Source: Streptomyces griseocarneus
Lineage (GTDB): Bacteria; Actinomycetota; Actinomycetes; Streptomycetales; Streptomycetaceae
DNA length: 64,000 nt
Reading direction: 5' to 3'
NCBI RefSeq assembly: GCF_014655595.1
Contig: NZ_BNBL01000007.1
Coordinates: forward strand, 77,909-141,908
Position 1 is the stretch's first letter. Every line of letters begins with the position of its first letter. The notes under the pieces were generated by a model. That model searched no databases, was not told the origin of the DNA, and was given only the letters and a program-made list of their open reading frames with translations. The position numbers and the translations under genes are program-made. Shown one piece after another: positions 40,515 to 49,445 of this stretch.

Positions 40515-40533
40515 TGCTTGACGATCTCAAGCA
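40515..40533 (+). promoter_or_regulatory. MarR-type operator TGCTTGA-N5-TCAAGCA
   Basis: Perfect 7-bp arms separated by CGATC, placed around +5 to +23 of the predicted promoter and 50 bp before the MFS start. The spacing and AT-rich arms fit MarR dimers. A related half-site CTCAAGAGC is in the marR leader near 40447. Confidence 0.65.
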
Positions 40534-40582
40534 TCCATGTCGTGAAGTAACGCTGAGCAACTCGAAGGAACACCCCCGCCCC

Positions 40583-42133
40583 ATGACCTCCCAGGCCCCC
40601 GCCGCGCCGGGCAGCCGGCGCAACGAGACCGTCGTCGTCTTCGCGCTGAGCCTCGCCGCCATGGTCGTCTCGATGATGCAGACCCTGGTCGTGCCGATCC
40701 TCGGCCTCATCCAGAACGACCTCGAGACCACCTCCGCCAACGTCAGCTGGGTCACCACCGCGACCCTGCTCTCCGCCGCCGTCTTCACCCCGCTGCTCGG
40801 CCGCTTCGGCGACCAGCACGGCAAGAAGCAGACCCTGGTCGGCGTGCTGATCGTCATGGTCGCGGGCTCCGTCCTCGCCGCCGTGACCCACTCCCTGCTC
40901 TGGCTGATCGTCGGCCGGGTCCTGCAGGGCGCCGCCACCGCGATCTTCCCGCTCGCACTGTCCGTGCTGCGCGAGGAGATCCGCCCGGCCAAGCTGCCCG
41001 GCGCCATGGCCATGGTCAGCGGCACCCTCGCCTTCGGCAGCGGCCTGGCGCTCGTGGCCACCGGCCTGCTCACCTCCGGCGACAACCCCGACTACCGCAG
41101 CGCCTTCTGGCTGGCCACCGGCCTCGCCGCGCTCGCCCTGATCGCCGTCGTCGCCCTCGTCCCCGCCACCCGCGAGACCACCGGCGGCCGCACCGACGTC
41201 CTCGGCGCCCTCACCCTGGCCGCGACCCTGGTGCTGCTCCTGCTGCCCATCACCCAGGGACACGAGTGGGGCTGGTCCTCCGCCCGTACGCTCGGCTGCT
41301 TCGCCGGCGCCGTGGTGATGGCCGCGCTCTGGACGCTGGTCGAGCGGAAGGTGCGCGAGCCGCTGGTGGACATGCGGATGTTCGCCCACCGCCCGGTGCT
41401 CTTCGCCAACGTCGCCGGCCTGCTCGTCGGCTTCGGCTCCTTCGCCCTGTTCATCGGCGTCTCCTACCTCGTCCAGATGCCGTCGAAGGTCGCCGGCTAC
41501 GGCTTCTCCGCCAGCGTCCTGCGCGCCTCCGTCGAGTACCTGCTGCCCAGCACCATCGTCTCGCTGCTCGCGGCCCCCGTCGGCGGCCAGCTCGTCCGCC
41601 ACAAGGGCCCGCGCCTGGTGCTGCTGCTCGCCTCGCTGATCGGCACCGCCGGCTTCGTGTGGATCGCCCTCGACCACGAACACGCGTTCTCCGTCATCGC
41701 CGCCGGCATGCTCGTCGGCGCGGCCATCAGCTTCGGCTACGCCGCCATGCCGGCCGTGATCGTCGCCAGCGTGCCGCACCAGCAGACCGGCATCGCCAAC
41801 GGCATCAACTCCATCTCCCGCTCGACCGGCAGCGCCATCGGCAGCGCCATGATCACCACGGTCCTGGCCTCCAAGAGCGTCGAGCACCTGCCGCCGGGTG
41901 CGCCCAAGCTGCCCGCCGAGAGCCAGTTCACCCTCACCTTCGTGATCGCGGGCACCGCGTTCGCCCTGGTCGCCCTGGTGGCCTGGGCCGGCCTGCGGAA
42001 GATCCACACCCTGCGGGCCGCCGCGGTGGCGGCCGCGGCCCCGGCGGCCGACGCTGGGACGGGCGGCCCGCTCAAGGCATCGACCGACGCACCGAGCGAC
42101 AACGCACCGAGCGACAAGGAGACGGCACGATGA
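40583..42133 (+). CDS. MFS multidrug-type exporter (DHA2, 14 helices)
   Basis: 516 residues. The first helix carries SMMQTLVVPILGLIQNDLETTSANVSWV (motif D1 region of DHA2 exporters). GRFGDQHGKKQTLV is the motif A loop and VGRVLQGAATAIFPLALSV is motif B with the conserved Arg. A central helix pair separates the two six-helix halves, giving 14 in total. A disordered acidic tail ends in repeated APSDNAPSDKE. ATG 40583 follows CGAAGGA. Probably a drug or metabolite efflux pump repressed by the adjacent MarR. It overlaps the quinone-reductase gene by 4 bp. Confidence 0.93.
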   Translation: MTSQAPAAPGSRRNETVVVFALSLAAMVVSMMQTLVVPILGLIQNDLETTSANVSWVTTATLLSAAVFTPLLGRFGDQHGKKQTLVGVLIVMVAGSVLAAVTHSLLWLIVGRVLQGAATAIFPLALSVLREEIRPAKLPGAMAMVSGTLAFGSGLALVATGLLTSGDNPDYRSAFWLATGLAALALIAVVALVPATRETTGGRTDVLGALTLAATLVLLLLPITQGHEWGWSSARTLGCFAGAVVMAALWTLVERKVREPLVDMRMFAHRPVLFANVAGLLVGFGSFALFIGVSYLVQMPSKVAGYGFSASVLRASVEYLLPSTIVSLLAAPVGGQLVRHKGPRLVLLLASLIGTAGFVWIALDHEHAFSVIAAGMLVGAAISFGYAAMPAVIVASVPHQQTGIANGINSISRSTGSAIGSAMITTVLASKSVEHLPPGAPKLPAESQFTLTFVIAGTAFALVALVAWAGLRKIHTLRAAAVAAAAPAADAGTGGPLKASTDAPSDNAPSDKETAR

Positions 42134-43047
42134 AGGCTGTCAGTTACCGCACCTACGGGGGCCCCGAGGTGCTGGAGTACGGCGAGCTGCCCGACCCCCG
42201 CCCCGGTCCGGACAGCGTCCTGGTCCGGGTCAGGGCCGCGGCGGTCAACCCCGTCGACTGGAAGGCCCAGGCCGGCTACCTCGCCGGCATGATCGAGCCG
42301 GTCTTCCCCGTCGTTCCCGGCTGGGACGTCTCCGGCGTCGTCGTCGCCCTGGGCGCCGACACCCCCGAGTTCCAGGTGGGCGACGAGGTCATGGGCTACG
42401 TCCGCGAGGACTTCCTCTCCCGCGGCACCTTCGCCGAGTACGTCGCCGCCCCGGTGCGCACGCTCGCCCGCAAGCCCGCGGGCCTCTCCTTCGAGGAGGC
42501 CGCGGGCCTGCCCCTGGCAGGGCTGACCGCCTACCAGGCCCTCAAGGCCGCGCGGGCCGGCGAGGGCGACACCGTCCTCGTCCACGCCGCCGCCGGCGGC
42601 GTGGGCTCCATGGCCGTCCAGCTCGCCCGGCACCTCGGCGCCCGCGTCATCGGCACCGCCAGTGAGCGCAACCACGACTACCTGCGCTCGCTGGGCGCCG
42701 AGCCCGTGACGTACGGCGACGGCCTGAACGAGCGGGTACGGGCCATGGCGCCCGGCGGCGTGGACGTCGTCCTCGACTTCGTGGGCGGGGTCGTCAAGGA
42801 CTCGGCCGCGGTGACCGCCGACGGCGCCCGCCTGGTCTCCATCACCGACCCGGAGGTCAACGAGCTCGGCGGCCGCCTGCTGTGGGTCCGCCCGGACGTC
42901 GCGGACCTCACCGCCCTCGGCCACCTGGCCGAGCAGGGGGTGCTGTCCGTGGAGGTCGCCCAGGTCTTCCCCCTGGAGAAGACCGCCGACGCCCAGCGCC
43001 TCAGCGCCGAGGGCCACACCCGCGGCAAGATCGTGGTGACGCCCTAG
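42130..43047 (+). CDS. NADP-dependent quinone oxidoreductase / zinc-less MDR alcohol dehydrogenase
   Basis: 305 residues. A GroES-like N-terminal domain (MKAVSYRTYGGPEVLEYGELPDP, VNPVDWKAQAGY, VPGWDVSGVV) precedes a Rossmann domain with NADPH motif HAAAGGVGSMAVQLARHLG. There are no zinc ligands, as in QOR/ζ-crystallin enzymes. It reduces quinones or enones in the cytoplasm. The ATG overlaps the exporter stop, so it is under the same MarR-type promoter, consistent with quinone or electrophile stress. It may detoxify or modify the same compound the pump exports. Confidence 0.92.
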   Translation: MKAVSYRTYGGPEVLEYGELPDPRPGPDSVLVRVRAAAVNPVDWKAQAGYLAGMIEPVFPVVPGWDVSGVVVALGADTPEFQVGDEVMGYVREDFLSRGTFAEYVAAPVRTLARKPAGLSFEEAAGLPLAGLTAYQALKAARAGEGDTVLVHAAAGGVGSMAVQLARHLGARVIGTASERNHDYLRSLGAEPVTYGDGLNERVRAMAPGGVDVVLDFVGGVVKDSAAVTADGARLVSITDPEVNELGGRLLWVRPDVADLTALGHLAEQGVLSVEVAQVFPLEKTADAQRLSAEGHTRGKIVVTP

Positions 43048-43066
43048 GGCGTGTCCTAGGCGGTAC

Positions 43067-43083
43067 GCCCGTGCCGGACGGGC
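43067..43083. terminator. Short hairpin between convergent quinone reductase and Nudix genes
   Basis: GCCCGT, loop GCCGG, ACGGGC, in the 42-bp gap. The upstream CCTAGGGCGTGTCCTAGG gives a second small symmetric element. Weak but correctly placed. Confidence 0.4.
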
Positions 43084-43089
43084 CGGCGC

Positions 43090-43620
43090 TCAGCCCGTCC
43101 GGCGGCGGTGTTCCCGCAGCCGGGCGTAGGCCGCCAGCCCGTCCGGCACCCACTCCCACGCGTCCAGGCGCGCTTGCAGCTCTTCCTCCGGGAGGAAGTC
43201 CCACCAGGCCACCTCCTCCTCCTGCGGCGCGACCGGCAGGTCGCAGCGGACCTCGTAGACCGCCGACCACCACCGCCCGCCGGGCCCCTCGTACAGGAAC
43301 CGGAACAGCGGCGTGGGCGCCGGCAGCCCGCTGACCCCCAGCTCCTCCTCCGCCTCGCGCAGCGCGGCCCGGTCGTAGGACTCGCCGGTGCCGAGGACCC
43401 CGCCCACGAACATGTCGTACCGCGAGGGGAAGACGAGCTTGCGGTCGGTGCGGCGGTGCACGAAGATCCGCCCCCGCGCGTCCCGGGCCTGGACGAACAC
43501 GCAGCGGTGGATGAGGCCCTTCGCGTACACCTCGCCGCGCGGCGCCCGCCCGACGACCCGGTCGTGTTCGTCGACGACGTCCAGCACCTCATCGGCCGCC
43601 AGCGGCTGCTGATCACTCAT
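43090..43620 (-). CDS. Nudix hydrolase
   Basis: 176 residues. The Nudix box GVLGTGESYDRAALREAEEELGV (residues ~72–94) has all catalytic Glu residues. The preceding DVVDEHDRVVGRAPRGEVYAKGLIHRCVFVQARD is the pattern of IPP-isomerase-like/YfcD Nudix proteins. ATG 43620 starts at MSDQQPLAADEVLD. Cleaves a nucleoside diphosphate-linked compound; the substrate is unknown. A very short C-terminal Arg-rich tail follows. It is downstream of the DMT gene on the same strand, 45 bp apart. Confidence 0.92.
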   Translation of the reverse strand: MSDQQPLAADEVLDVVDEHDRVVGRAPRGEVYAKGLIHRCVFVQARDARGRIFVHRRTDRKLVFPSRYDMFVGGVLGTGESYDRAALREAEEELGVSGLPAPTPLFRFLYEGPGGRWWSAVYEVRCDLPVAPQEEEVAWWDFLPEEELQARLDAWEWVPDGLAAYARLREHRRRTG

Positions 43621-43665
43621 GCGGCCATCCAACCAGGGCCGCCCGGGCGGCACACCGCCCCCGCG

Positions 43666-44550
43666 TCAGTGCGGCTGCAGGTCCCGCACCCGCCCCTGCG
43701 GGGTCATCCCCGACGGCATCGCCGGATGGCGGCCGATCAGCACGATCCCGCACACGATCGCCACCAGGCCCGCCACCTCCCAGGCCAGTGCCCCGGGCGT
43801 GGTGCGCAACTGGTCGCCGAGGAAGCCCACCCCGCAGGCGATCCCGGCCAGCGGCTGGGCGGCGGTGAGCGCGGGCAGCGACATCCGCAGCGGCGCCGTC
43901 TCGAAGGCGCTCTGCACCAGCAGCAGCGCCGTGAGCCCGAGGGCCGCCACCGCGTACGGCTGCCAGCTGGTCAGCAGCGCCGCCGGGCCGTGGCGGCCGA
44001 AGCGGTCGCCGGTCACGCGGGTGAGGGCGTCCTGGACGCCGTAGAGCAGCCCGGCGGCGACGGCCAGCAGGGCGGCCTCCGTGCTCATCCGCACCCGTTT
44101 GGAGACGGCCGCGAGCAGCAGCGCGCCGCCCACCATCACGCCGACGATCAGCCAGTGCCGCAAGGGGTCGGTGATCGTGGCGCCGCCGCGCGGCCGGCCC
44201 GCGACGACGAACGCCGCCACGCCGCCCGCGAGCAGCCACAGCCCGGCCCAGCCCGCCAGGCCCAGCGGCTGCTTGGTCTGCCAGCGGGAGAGGGCCATCG
44301 CGAACAGCAGGTTCGTCGCCATCAGCGGCTCGACCAGCGACACCTCACCCCAGTTGAGCGCGAGGGCGCCCAGCAGCATGCCGCAGACCATGAACGCGAT
44401 GCCCGCCAGCCAGCGCGGCATGCGCGCCAGGTCCAGCAGCAGCCGGAAGGAGAGGAAGTCGCTCATGGGGGCCCGCTGCGCGGCGTTCTGCTGCAGGACG
44501 AACCCCACGCCCAGACAGCACGCCGCGCCCACGGCGAAGGCGAAGACCAT
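43666..44550 (-). CDS. DMT-superfamily (EamA-like) transporter
   Basis: 294 residues with about nine to ten helices in the DMT arrangement. The N-terminal helix is VFAFAVGAACCLGVGFVLQQNAAQ, followed by SLVEPLMATNLLFAMALSRW (typical DMT half), and the second half has LLYGVQDALTRVTGD and ALTAAQPLAGIACGVGFL. ATG 44550 follows GAGGTG at 7 bp; the in-frame GTG just before it is an alternative. Substrate and direction are unknown. Nothing in the neighbourhood identifies its cargo. Confidence 0.83.
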   Translation of the reverse strand: MVFAFAVGAACCLGVGFVLQQNAAQRAPMSDFLSFRLLLDLARMPRWLAGIAFMVCGMLLGALALNWGEVSLVEPLMATNLLFAMALSRWQTKQPLGLAGWAGLWLLAGGVAAFVVAGRPRGGATITDPLRHWLIVGVMVGGALLLAAVSKRVRMSTEAALLAVAAGLLYGVQDALTRVTGDRFGRHGPAALLTSWQPYAVAALGLTALLLVQSAFETAPLRMSLPALTAAQPLAGIACGVGFLGDQLRTTPGALAWEVAGLVAIVCGIVLIGRHPAMPSGMTPQGRVRDLQPH

Positions 44551-44932
44551 CACGTCGCACCTCAAGACCGTGCGGTCGTAGGAGACTTGGCAGGAACGAT
44601 AGCCGCCCTGGGGGCGGTGTGACGGCCGAGTACCCCCCTTTCGTCCGTTCATCCGGAACAGCCGTACGCGCCCCAATGGGATCGAACGTCAGTGCGTCGA
44701 GCGTGCGTGCCCCTGTCGGGCTCGCGCCGGGCCGGCCCGCACCCTGCCGGCACCCGTCGGGTCCGGCAACTTGTGTTGACGGTACGTTACTTGACGTTAT
44801 GTCAGCATCAAGATCGGTCTTGACGCGGAGCTGTGACTACCGGTTTGCTGTGCGTGATCGAGAAAGCTTGTTTCACCGGCGCCCCCGACCCGGCGCCCGG
44901 AGGGGGACGCACGCCGTGGAGGAAGCCTGCAG
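44551..44932. other. 382-bp divergent intergenic region with 22-bp dyad at 44805–44826
   Basis: No gene seen. The plus-strand part is AT-richer than the rest of the window and contains TTGACGG, TTACTTGACG and the dyad GCATCAAGA-TCGG-TCTTGACGC (inner arms TCAAGA/TCTTGA perfect, outer GC pairs also match), 107–128 bp upstream of the 44933 gene. This is the probable promoter/operator of the amine-oxidase operon. Confidence 0.55.
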
Positions 44933-45889
44933 ATGACGCCCCCACCCCCCTTGGGCCGCCCCCGGAACAAGGACGGGCTGACCTTCGACGCGGCCCTCGA
45001 CGACCACGAGCTGGCCACCGTCCGGGACGCACTGGCCCGGGGGCGCTGGGCCGACGCCCGGCACCTCCTCGCCCGCACCGGCGACGACTGGGACCGCCGC
45101 GGCCACCGCCTCGTCGTCCTCGCCGAGGGCCCCACCAGCGCCGCCTGGGCCCGCGAATGGCAGCTCGCCGAGCCCGACAGCCCCGACGCCGCCGCCCTCC
45201 TCGCCTGCGCCACCGTCTTCCGGGCCGTCCACGGCAGGGACAACCCCGCCGCGGCCCGCGCCCTGTGCCTGGCCGCCGCCACGATGGCCCCCCGCGACCC
45301 GACCCCCTGGCTCGGCATCCTCATCCTCGCCCGCAGCACCGGCACCGACGGCGAGCGCGTCCGCGCCTTCGACCAGGTGCGCGCCCGGCACCGGGACCAC
45401 CACCACGCCCACCACCTGATGGCCGCCTGCCTGGCCGAGCACCAGGAGGGCGACCGCGACGACCCGCTGCACGAGGTCTACGACTTCGCCTCCTGGGCCG
45501 CCGAGCAGGCCCCCGCCGACTCGCCGCTGGCCGTCCTGCCCGTCGTCGCCCACGCCGAGCGCTACCGCGTCCTCGCCCGCGCCGGCCTCGAGCCCGCCGA
45601 CCCCGCCCGGTCGGGGCACTGGGGCACCCGCCGCGCCCGCCAGGTGATGAAGGCCGCCTTCGACTGGTGGCTGGAATGGGACGTCGACGACGGCACCGCC
45701 CACCCCCGGCGCAAGGTCGACCTCAACTTCCTCGCCCATGCCAAGCTCCACGAGGGCCGCCCCGCCGAGGCCGCCGCCCTGCTCACCCGGATCGGACCGC
45801 ACGCCACCCACGCCCCCTGGTCCTACCCCGACCGGGACCCCAAGAAGGCCTTCAGGGCCGCCCGCCGCGCCGCCCTCGGCGCCGCCTGA
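44933..45889 (+). CDS. Helical repeat (TPR-like) hypothetical protein of the amine-oxidase operon
   Basis: 318 residues, soluble. The composition and alternating helices (LDDHELATVRDALARGRWADARHLLARTGDD, SPDAAALLACATVFRAVHG, LDFLAHAKLHEGRPAEAAALLTR) look like tetratricopeptide-type repeats; no catalytic motif is seen. ATG 44933 is preceded by GGAGGAAG (44918–44925). Only 35 bp separate it from the permease gene, so it is likely the first gene of the three-gene operon. It may be an adaptor or regulator. Similar Streptomyces proteins carry no assigned role that I know. Confidence 0.7.
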   Translation: MTPPPPLGRPRNKDGLTFDAALDDHELATVRDALARGRWADARHLLARTGDDWDRRGHRLVVLAEGPTSAAWAREWQLAEPDSPDAAALLACATVFRAVHGRDNPAAARALCLAAATMAPRDPTPWLGILILARSTGTDGERVRAFDQVRARHRDHHHAHHLMAACLAEHQEGDRDDPLHEVYDFASWAAEQAPADSPLAVLPVVAHAERYRVLARAGLEPADPARSGHWGTRRARQVMKAAFDWWLEWDVDDGTAHPRRKVDLNFLAHAKLHEGRPAEAAALLTRIGPHATHAPWSYPDRDPKKAFRAARRAALGAA

Positions 45890-45924
45890 GCCGGCCCCCA
45901 CCCCATGGAAGGACCACTTCCGCC

Positions 45925-47475
45925 ATGTCCACGGGCACCACCAGCGAGATCAGCACCTTCAAGGGCCAGACCAGACGCCTGCGCTCCGACCGCATCGGCG
46001 CGGCCGGCCTGCTGCTGTCGGTCGTCGCCGCCAGCGCCCCCCTGATGGTGACGGCGGGCGTCATGCCCACCACCTACGGGACGATGGGCATCGTCGGACA
46101 ACCCCTGCTCTACGTCATCCTCGGCGCCGTCCTGACCCTCTTCTCCTTCGGCTACGCCGAGATGAGCCGGCACGTCCACAACGCCGGCGCCTTCTACGCC
46201 TACATCGCCCGCGGCCTGGGCGGCACCGCCGGAGCCGCCGCCTCCGTCGTCGCCCTGGTCGCCTACAGCGCCATGCAGGTCGGCATCTACGGCATCTTCG
46301 GATACGAGCTGTCCACCCTCCTCGGCGACCACCTCGGGGTGAGCGTCGCCTGGTGGGTGCCCGCGCTCGCCGCCGTCGCCGTCACCGGCGTCCTCGGCTG
46401 GCTCAAGATAGACCTCAACGTCAAGGTCCTGGGCGTGCTGCTGCTCGTCGAGTGCGCCATGGTCGCCGTCTTCGACGTCGCCTCCGTGGGCAGCCCCGGC
46501 GCCGACGGCCTGTCGTTCCGGGCCTTCGACCCCGCCACCCTCTCCGGCGCCGGCCTCGGCACCGCGCTCTGCTTCACCATCGCCTCGTTCGTCGGCTTCG
46601 AACAGGCCGCCGTCTACGCCGAGGAGACCAGCCGCCCGCAGGTCGTCGTCGCCCGCGTGACCTTCCTCGCCGTCGGCTTCGTCGCCCTCTTCTTCGCGGC
46701 CGGCTCCTGGGCCCTGACCGTGGCCACCGGCCCGTCCCGGATCGTCGGGGCGGCCCGGGACGCCGGCCCCGGCCTGCTCTTCACCCTCACCGAGGACCGG
46801 CTCGGCAGCGGCTTCACCGACGTCATGCACCTCTTCTACGTCACCGGGATGTTCGCCGCCCTGCTCAGCTTCCACAACGTCGTCGCCCGCTACGCCTTCG
46901 CCATGGGCCGCGAGGGCCTGCTGCCCGCCGCCGTCAGCCGCACCGCCCGCACCAGCGGCGCCCCCGCATACGGCTCGCTGCTGCAGACCGCCGTCTCGCT
47001 CCTCGTCGTCACTGCCTTCGCCGCCACCGACGACCGCCCGCACGGCGACCCCACCGTCCCCGTCACCCGCCTGTTCACCTGGACCGGCAACGTCGGCGCG
47101 CTCGGCATCCTCCTCCTCATGGCCGCCACCAGCGCCGCCGTCATCGCCTTCTTCGTGCGCCGCGGCGCGGCCCGCGCCCAGGCCCCGCGCCTGGCCGCCG
47201 CCGCCGTCGCCGGCCTGGCGCTGCTGGTCATCACCGGCTACGCGGTCGGGGACTTCGGCGTCCTGCTCGGCGCAGGCCCCGGCTCCGCCCTGCGGTGGAT
47301 CCTGCCCGGCGTCATCGGCCTCGCCGCCCTGGCCGGAGCGGTCCTCGGGCTGGTGCTCAAGGTCCTGCGGCCCGGGGTGCACGCCCGGATCGGGCTGGGC
47401 AACGAGGCCTTCCAGCTGGAGCGCGCGGCCGAGGCCGCGACGGACTCCGCCCCCTCGCGAAAGGTTTCCTCATGA
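45925..47475 (+). CDS. APC-family amino acid/amine permease
   Basis: 516 residues, 12 helices. APC hallmarks are IGAAGLLLSVVAASAPLMVTAGVMP (first helix with the broken Gly-rich binding site), ALCFTIASFVGFEQAAVYAEETSRP (helix 6 region and the conserved E-E-T-x-x-P) and FHNVVARYAFAMGREGLLP. ATG 45925 follows GGAAGGACC. Its stop overlaps the amine oxidase start in an ATGA, so the imported compound is presumably the oxidase substrate, a primary amine such as phenethylamine, tyramine or a polyamine. That link is inference from coupling. Confidence 0.93.
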   Translation: MSTGTTSEISTFKGQTRRLRSDRIGAAGLLLSVVAASAPLMVTAGVMPTTYGTMGIVGQPLLYVILGAVLTLFSFGYAEMSRHVHNAGAFYAYIARGLGGTAGAAASVVALVAYSAMQVGIYGIFGYELSTLLGDHLGVSVAWWVPALAAVAVTGVLGWLKIDLNVKVLGVLLLVECAMVAVFDVASVGSPGADGLSFRAFDPATLSGAGLGTALCFTIASFVGFEQAAVYAEETSRPQVVVARVTFLAVGFVALFFAAGSWALTVATGPSRIVGAARDAGPGLLFTLTEDRLGSGFTDVMHLFYVTGMFAALLSFHNVVARYAFAMGREGLLPAAVSRTARTSGAPAYGSLLQTAVSLLVVTAFAATDDRPHGDPTVPVTRLFTWTGNVGALGILLLMAATSAAVIAFFVRRGAARAQAPRLAAAAVAGLALLVITGYAVGDFGVLLGAGPGSALRWILPGVIGLAALAGAVLGLVLKVLRPGVHARIGLGNEAFQLERAAEAATDSAPSRKVSS

Positions 47476-49415
47476 CGTCCTGCCACGCCGGGAACCCGGC
47501 GGCCGCCCCGCACCCCCTCGACCCGCTGAGCGCCGAGGAGATCACCACGGCCCGGCGCGTGCTGACCGAGGCGGGCAAGGTCACCGCCTCCACCCGCTTC
47601 CCGCTGGTCCTGCTGGACGAGCCCGGCCGGCACGCGGCCGCCGCCCACCGGCCCGGCGACCCGGTCGTGCGGCGGCTGCGGGTCACCCTGCTGGACTCGG
47701 CGACCGGCGCCGCGGCCGAGGCGCTCGTCGACGTCACCGCCGGCCTGCTGCTCTCCCACCGCGAGCTCGACGTGGCCGCCGAAGGGCAGCCGCAGGTCAC
47801 CTTCGAGGAGTACGAGATCGTCGAGGAGGTCGTCAAGGCCGACCCCGGCTGGCGCAAGGCCATGGCCGAGCGCGGCGTCGACGAGGTACGGCTGGAGCTG
47901 GCCGTCTGTGCCCCGCTGGGCGCCGGTGGCCTCCTCACCGACCGGCCCGGCCGCCGCCTGCTGCGCTCGCTGACCTGGCTGCGCTGCGACGCCACCGACA
48001 GCCCCTGGGCCCACCCCGTGGGCGGGCTCGTCGCCGACGTCGACGTCATCGAACGCCGGGTGATCCGCCTGACCGACACCGGAGCGGTGCCCATACCCGC
48101 CGAATGCGGGCGCTACGCACCGGAGTCCACCGGCCCGGCCCGCACGGACCTGCGGCCGCTGGAGATCACCCAGCCCGAGGGCCCCTCCTTCCGCCTCGAC
48201 GGCCCCCTGCTCACCTGGCAGAACTGGAGCTTCCGCGTCGACTTCAACGCCCGCGAGGGACTGGTCCTGCACCGGATCACCCACCGCGACGGCGACCGCG
48301 AACGCCCCGTCCTGCACCGCGCCTCCCTCGCCGAGATGGCCGTCGCCTACGGCGAGGCCGAGGAGTCCCGCAACTGGGTGGCCTTCCTCGACGCGGGGGA
48401 GTACGCCCTGGGCCGCAACGCCAACGCGCTGCGCCTGGGCTGCGACTGCCTCGGCGAGATCCGCTACCTGGACGCGGTCGTCGCCGACGACTTCGGCGTC
48501 CCCCAGACGCTGCCCAACGCCATCTGCGTCCACGAGGAGGACGCGGGCCTGCTGTGGAAGCACACCGACATCTTCAACGGCATGGCCGCCGAGAGCCGCC
48601 GCTCCCGCCGTCTGGTGATCTCCTACATCGCCACCGTCGGCAACTACGACTACGGCTTCTACTGGTACTTCCAGCAGGACGGCACGATCGCCTTCGAGGC
48701 CAAGTCCACGGGCATCGTGCAGACGTCGGCCGTCCACCCGGGGGCGGGCTCGCCGCACGGCACCGAGGTCGCGCCGGGCCTGCTGGCCCCGTACCACCAG
48801 CACCTGTTCTGCGTACGGCTGGACGCCGCCGTCGACGGGCTCGCCAACACGGTCGAGGAGGTGGACGTCGTTCCCCTGCCCGAGGGCCCCGGCAACCCCG
48901 CCGGCAACGCCTTCACCACCCGTACGACCGTGCTCGCCGACAGCGCGGACGGCGGCCGGATGGCCGACACCACGGCCGGCCGGCGCTGGCGCATCACCAA
49001 TCCCGGCTCCCGCAACCGCATGGGGCAGCCCGTCGCGTACACGCTCGTGCCGCGGCCGGGGCCCGTCGTCCTGGCCCGCCCCGGCTCGTCCGTCGCCCGC
49101 CGCATGGCCTACGGCACCCGGCACCTGTGGGTCACCCGTCACCGCGCGGACCGGCGCTACCCGGCCGGCGACTACCCCAACCAGCACCCCGGCGGGGCCG
49201 GCCTGCCGCAGTGGACGGAGGGCGGCGAGTCGCTGGAGAACACCGAGCTGACCGTCTGGCACACCTTCGGGCCCACCCATCTGCCCCGGCCCGAGGAGTG
49301 GCCGGTGATGCCGGCCGATCCCACCGGCTTCTCCCTCAAGCCCACCGGCTTCTTCGACCGCAACCCCGCGCTCGACCTGCCCCAGGAGGCCGGCGGCGGG
49401 CACTGCCACGCGTGA
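47472..49415 (+). CDS. Primary-amine oxidase (copper amine oxidase)
   Basis: 647 residues, normal for bacterial copper amine oxidases. It oxidises R-CH2-NH2 to aldehyde, ammonia and H2O2. The TPQ precursor is Tyr392 in VGNYDYGF and the catalytic base Asp307 in FLDAGEYALG, an 85-residue spacing like the Arthrobacter enzyme. Copper ligands are His442 and His444 (YHQHLFCV) and His603 (PTHLPRPEEWPV). No signal peptide is present, so it is cytoplasmic. The start overlaps the permease stop. A His/Cys-ending tail (GGHCHA) closes it. A downstream aldehyde dehydrogenase is absent, so the aldehyde must be handled elsewhere. Confidence 0.96.
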   Translation: MTSCHAGNPAAAPHPLDPLSAEEITTARRVLTEAGKVTASTRFPLVLLDEPGRHAAAAHRPGDPVVRRLRVTLLDSATGAAAEALVDVTAGLLLSHRELDVAAEGQPQVTFEEYEIVEEVVKADPGWRKAMAERGVDEVRLELAVCAPLGAGGLLTDRPGRRLLRSLTWLRCDATDSPWAHPVGGLVADVDVIERRVIRLTDTGAVPIPAECGRYAPESTGPARTDLRPLEITQPEGPSFRLDGPLLTWQNWSFRVDFNAREGLVLHRITHRDGDRERPVLHRASLAEMAVAYGEAEESRNWVAFLDAGEYALGRNANALRLGCDCLGEIRYLDAVVADDFGVPQTLPNAICVHEEDAGLLWKHTDIFNGMAAESRRSRRLVISYIATVGNYDYGFYWYFQQDGTIAFEAKSTGIVQTSAVHPGAGSPHGTEVAPGLLAPYHQHLFCVRLDAAVDGLANTVEEVDVVPLPEGPGNPAGNAFTTRTTVLADSADGGRMADTTAGRRWRITNPGSRNRMGQPVAYTLVPRPGPVVLARPGSSVARRMAYGTRHLWVTRHRADRRYPAGDYPNQHPGGAGLPQWTEGGESLENTELTVWHTFGPTHLPRPEEWPVMPADPTGFSLKPTGFFDRNPALDLPQEAGGGHCHA

Positions 49416-49445
49416 GCGGGCGGGGCGGGGCGCCCGGCCGGCTCC

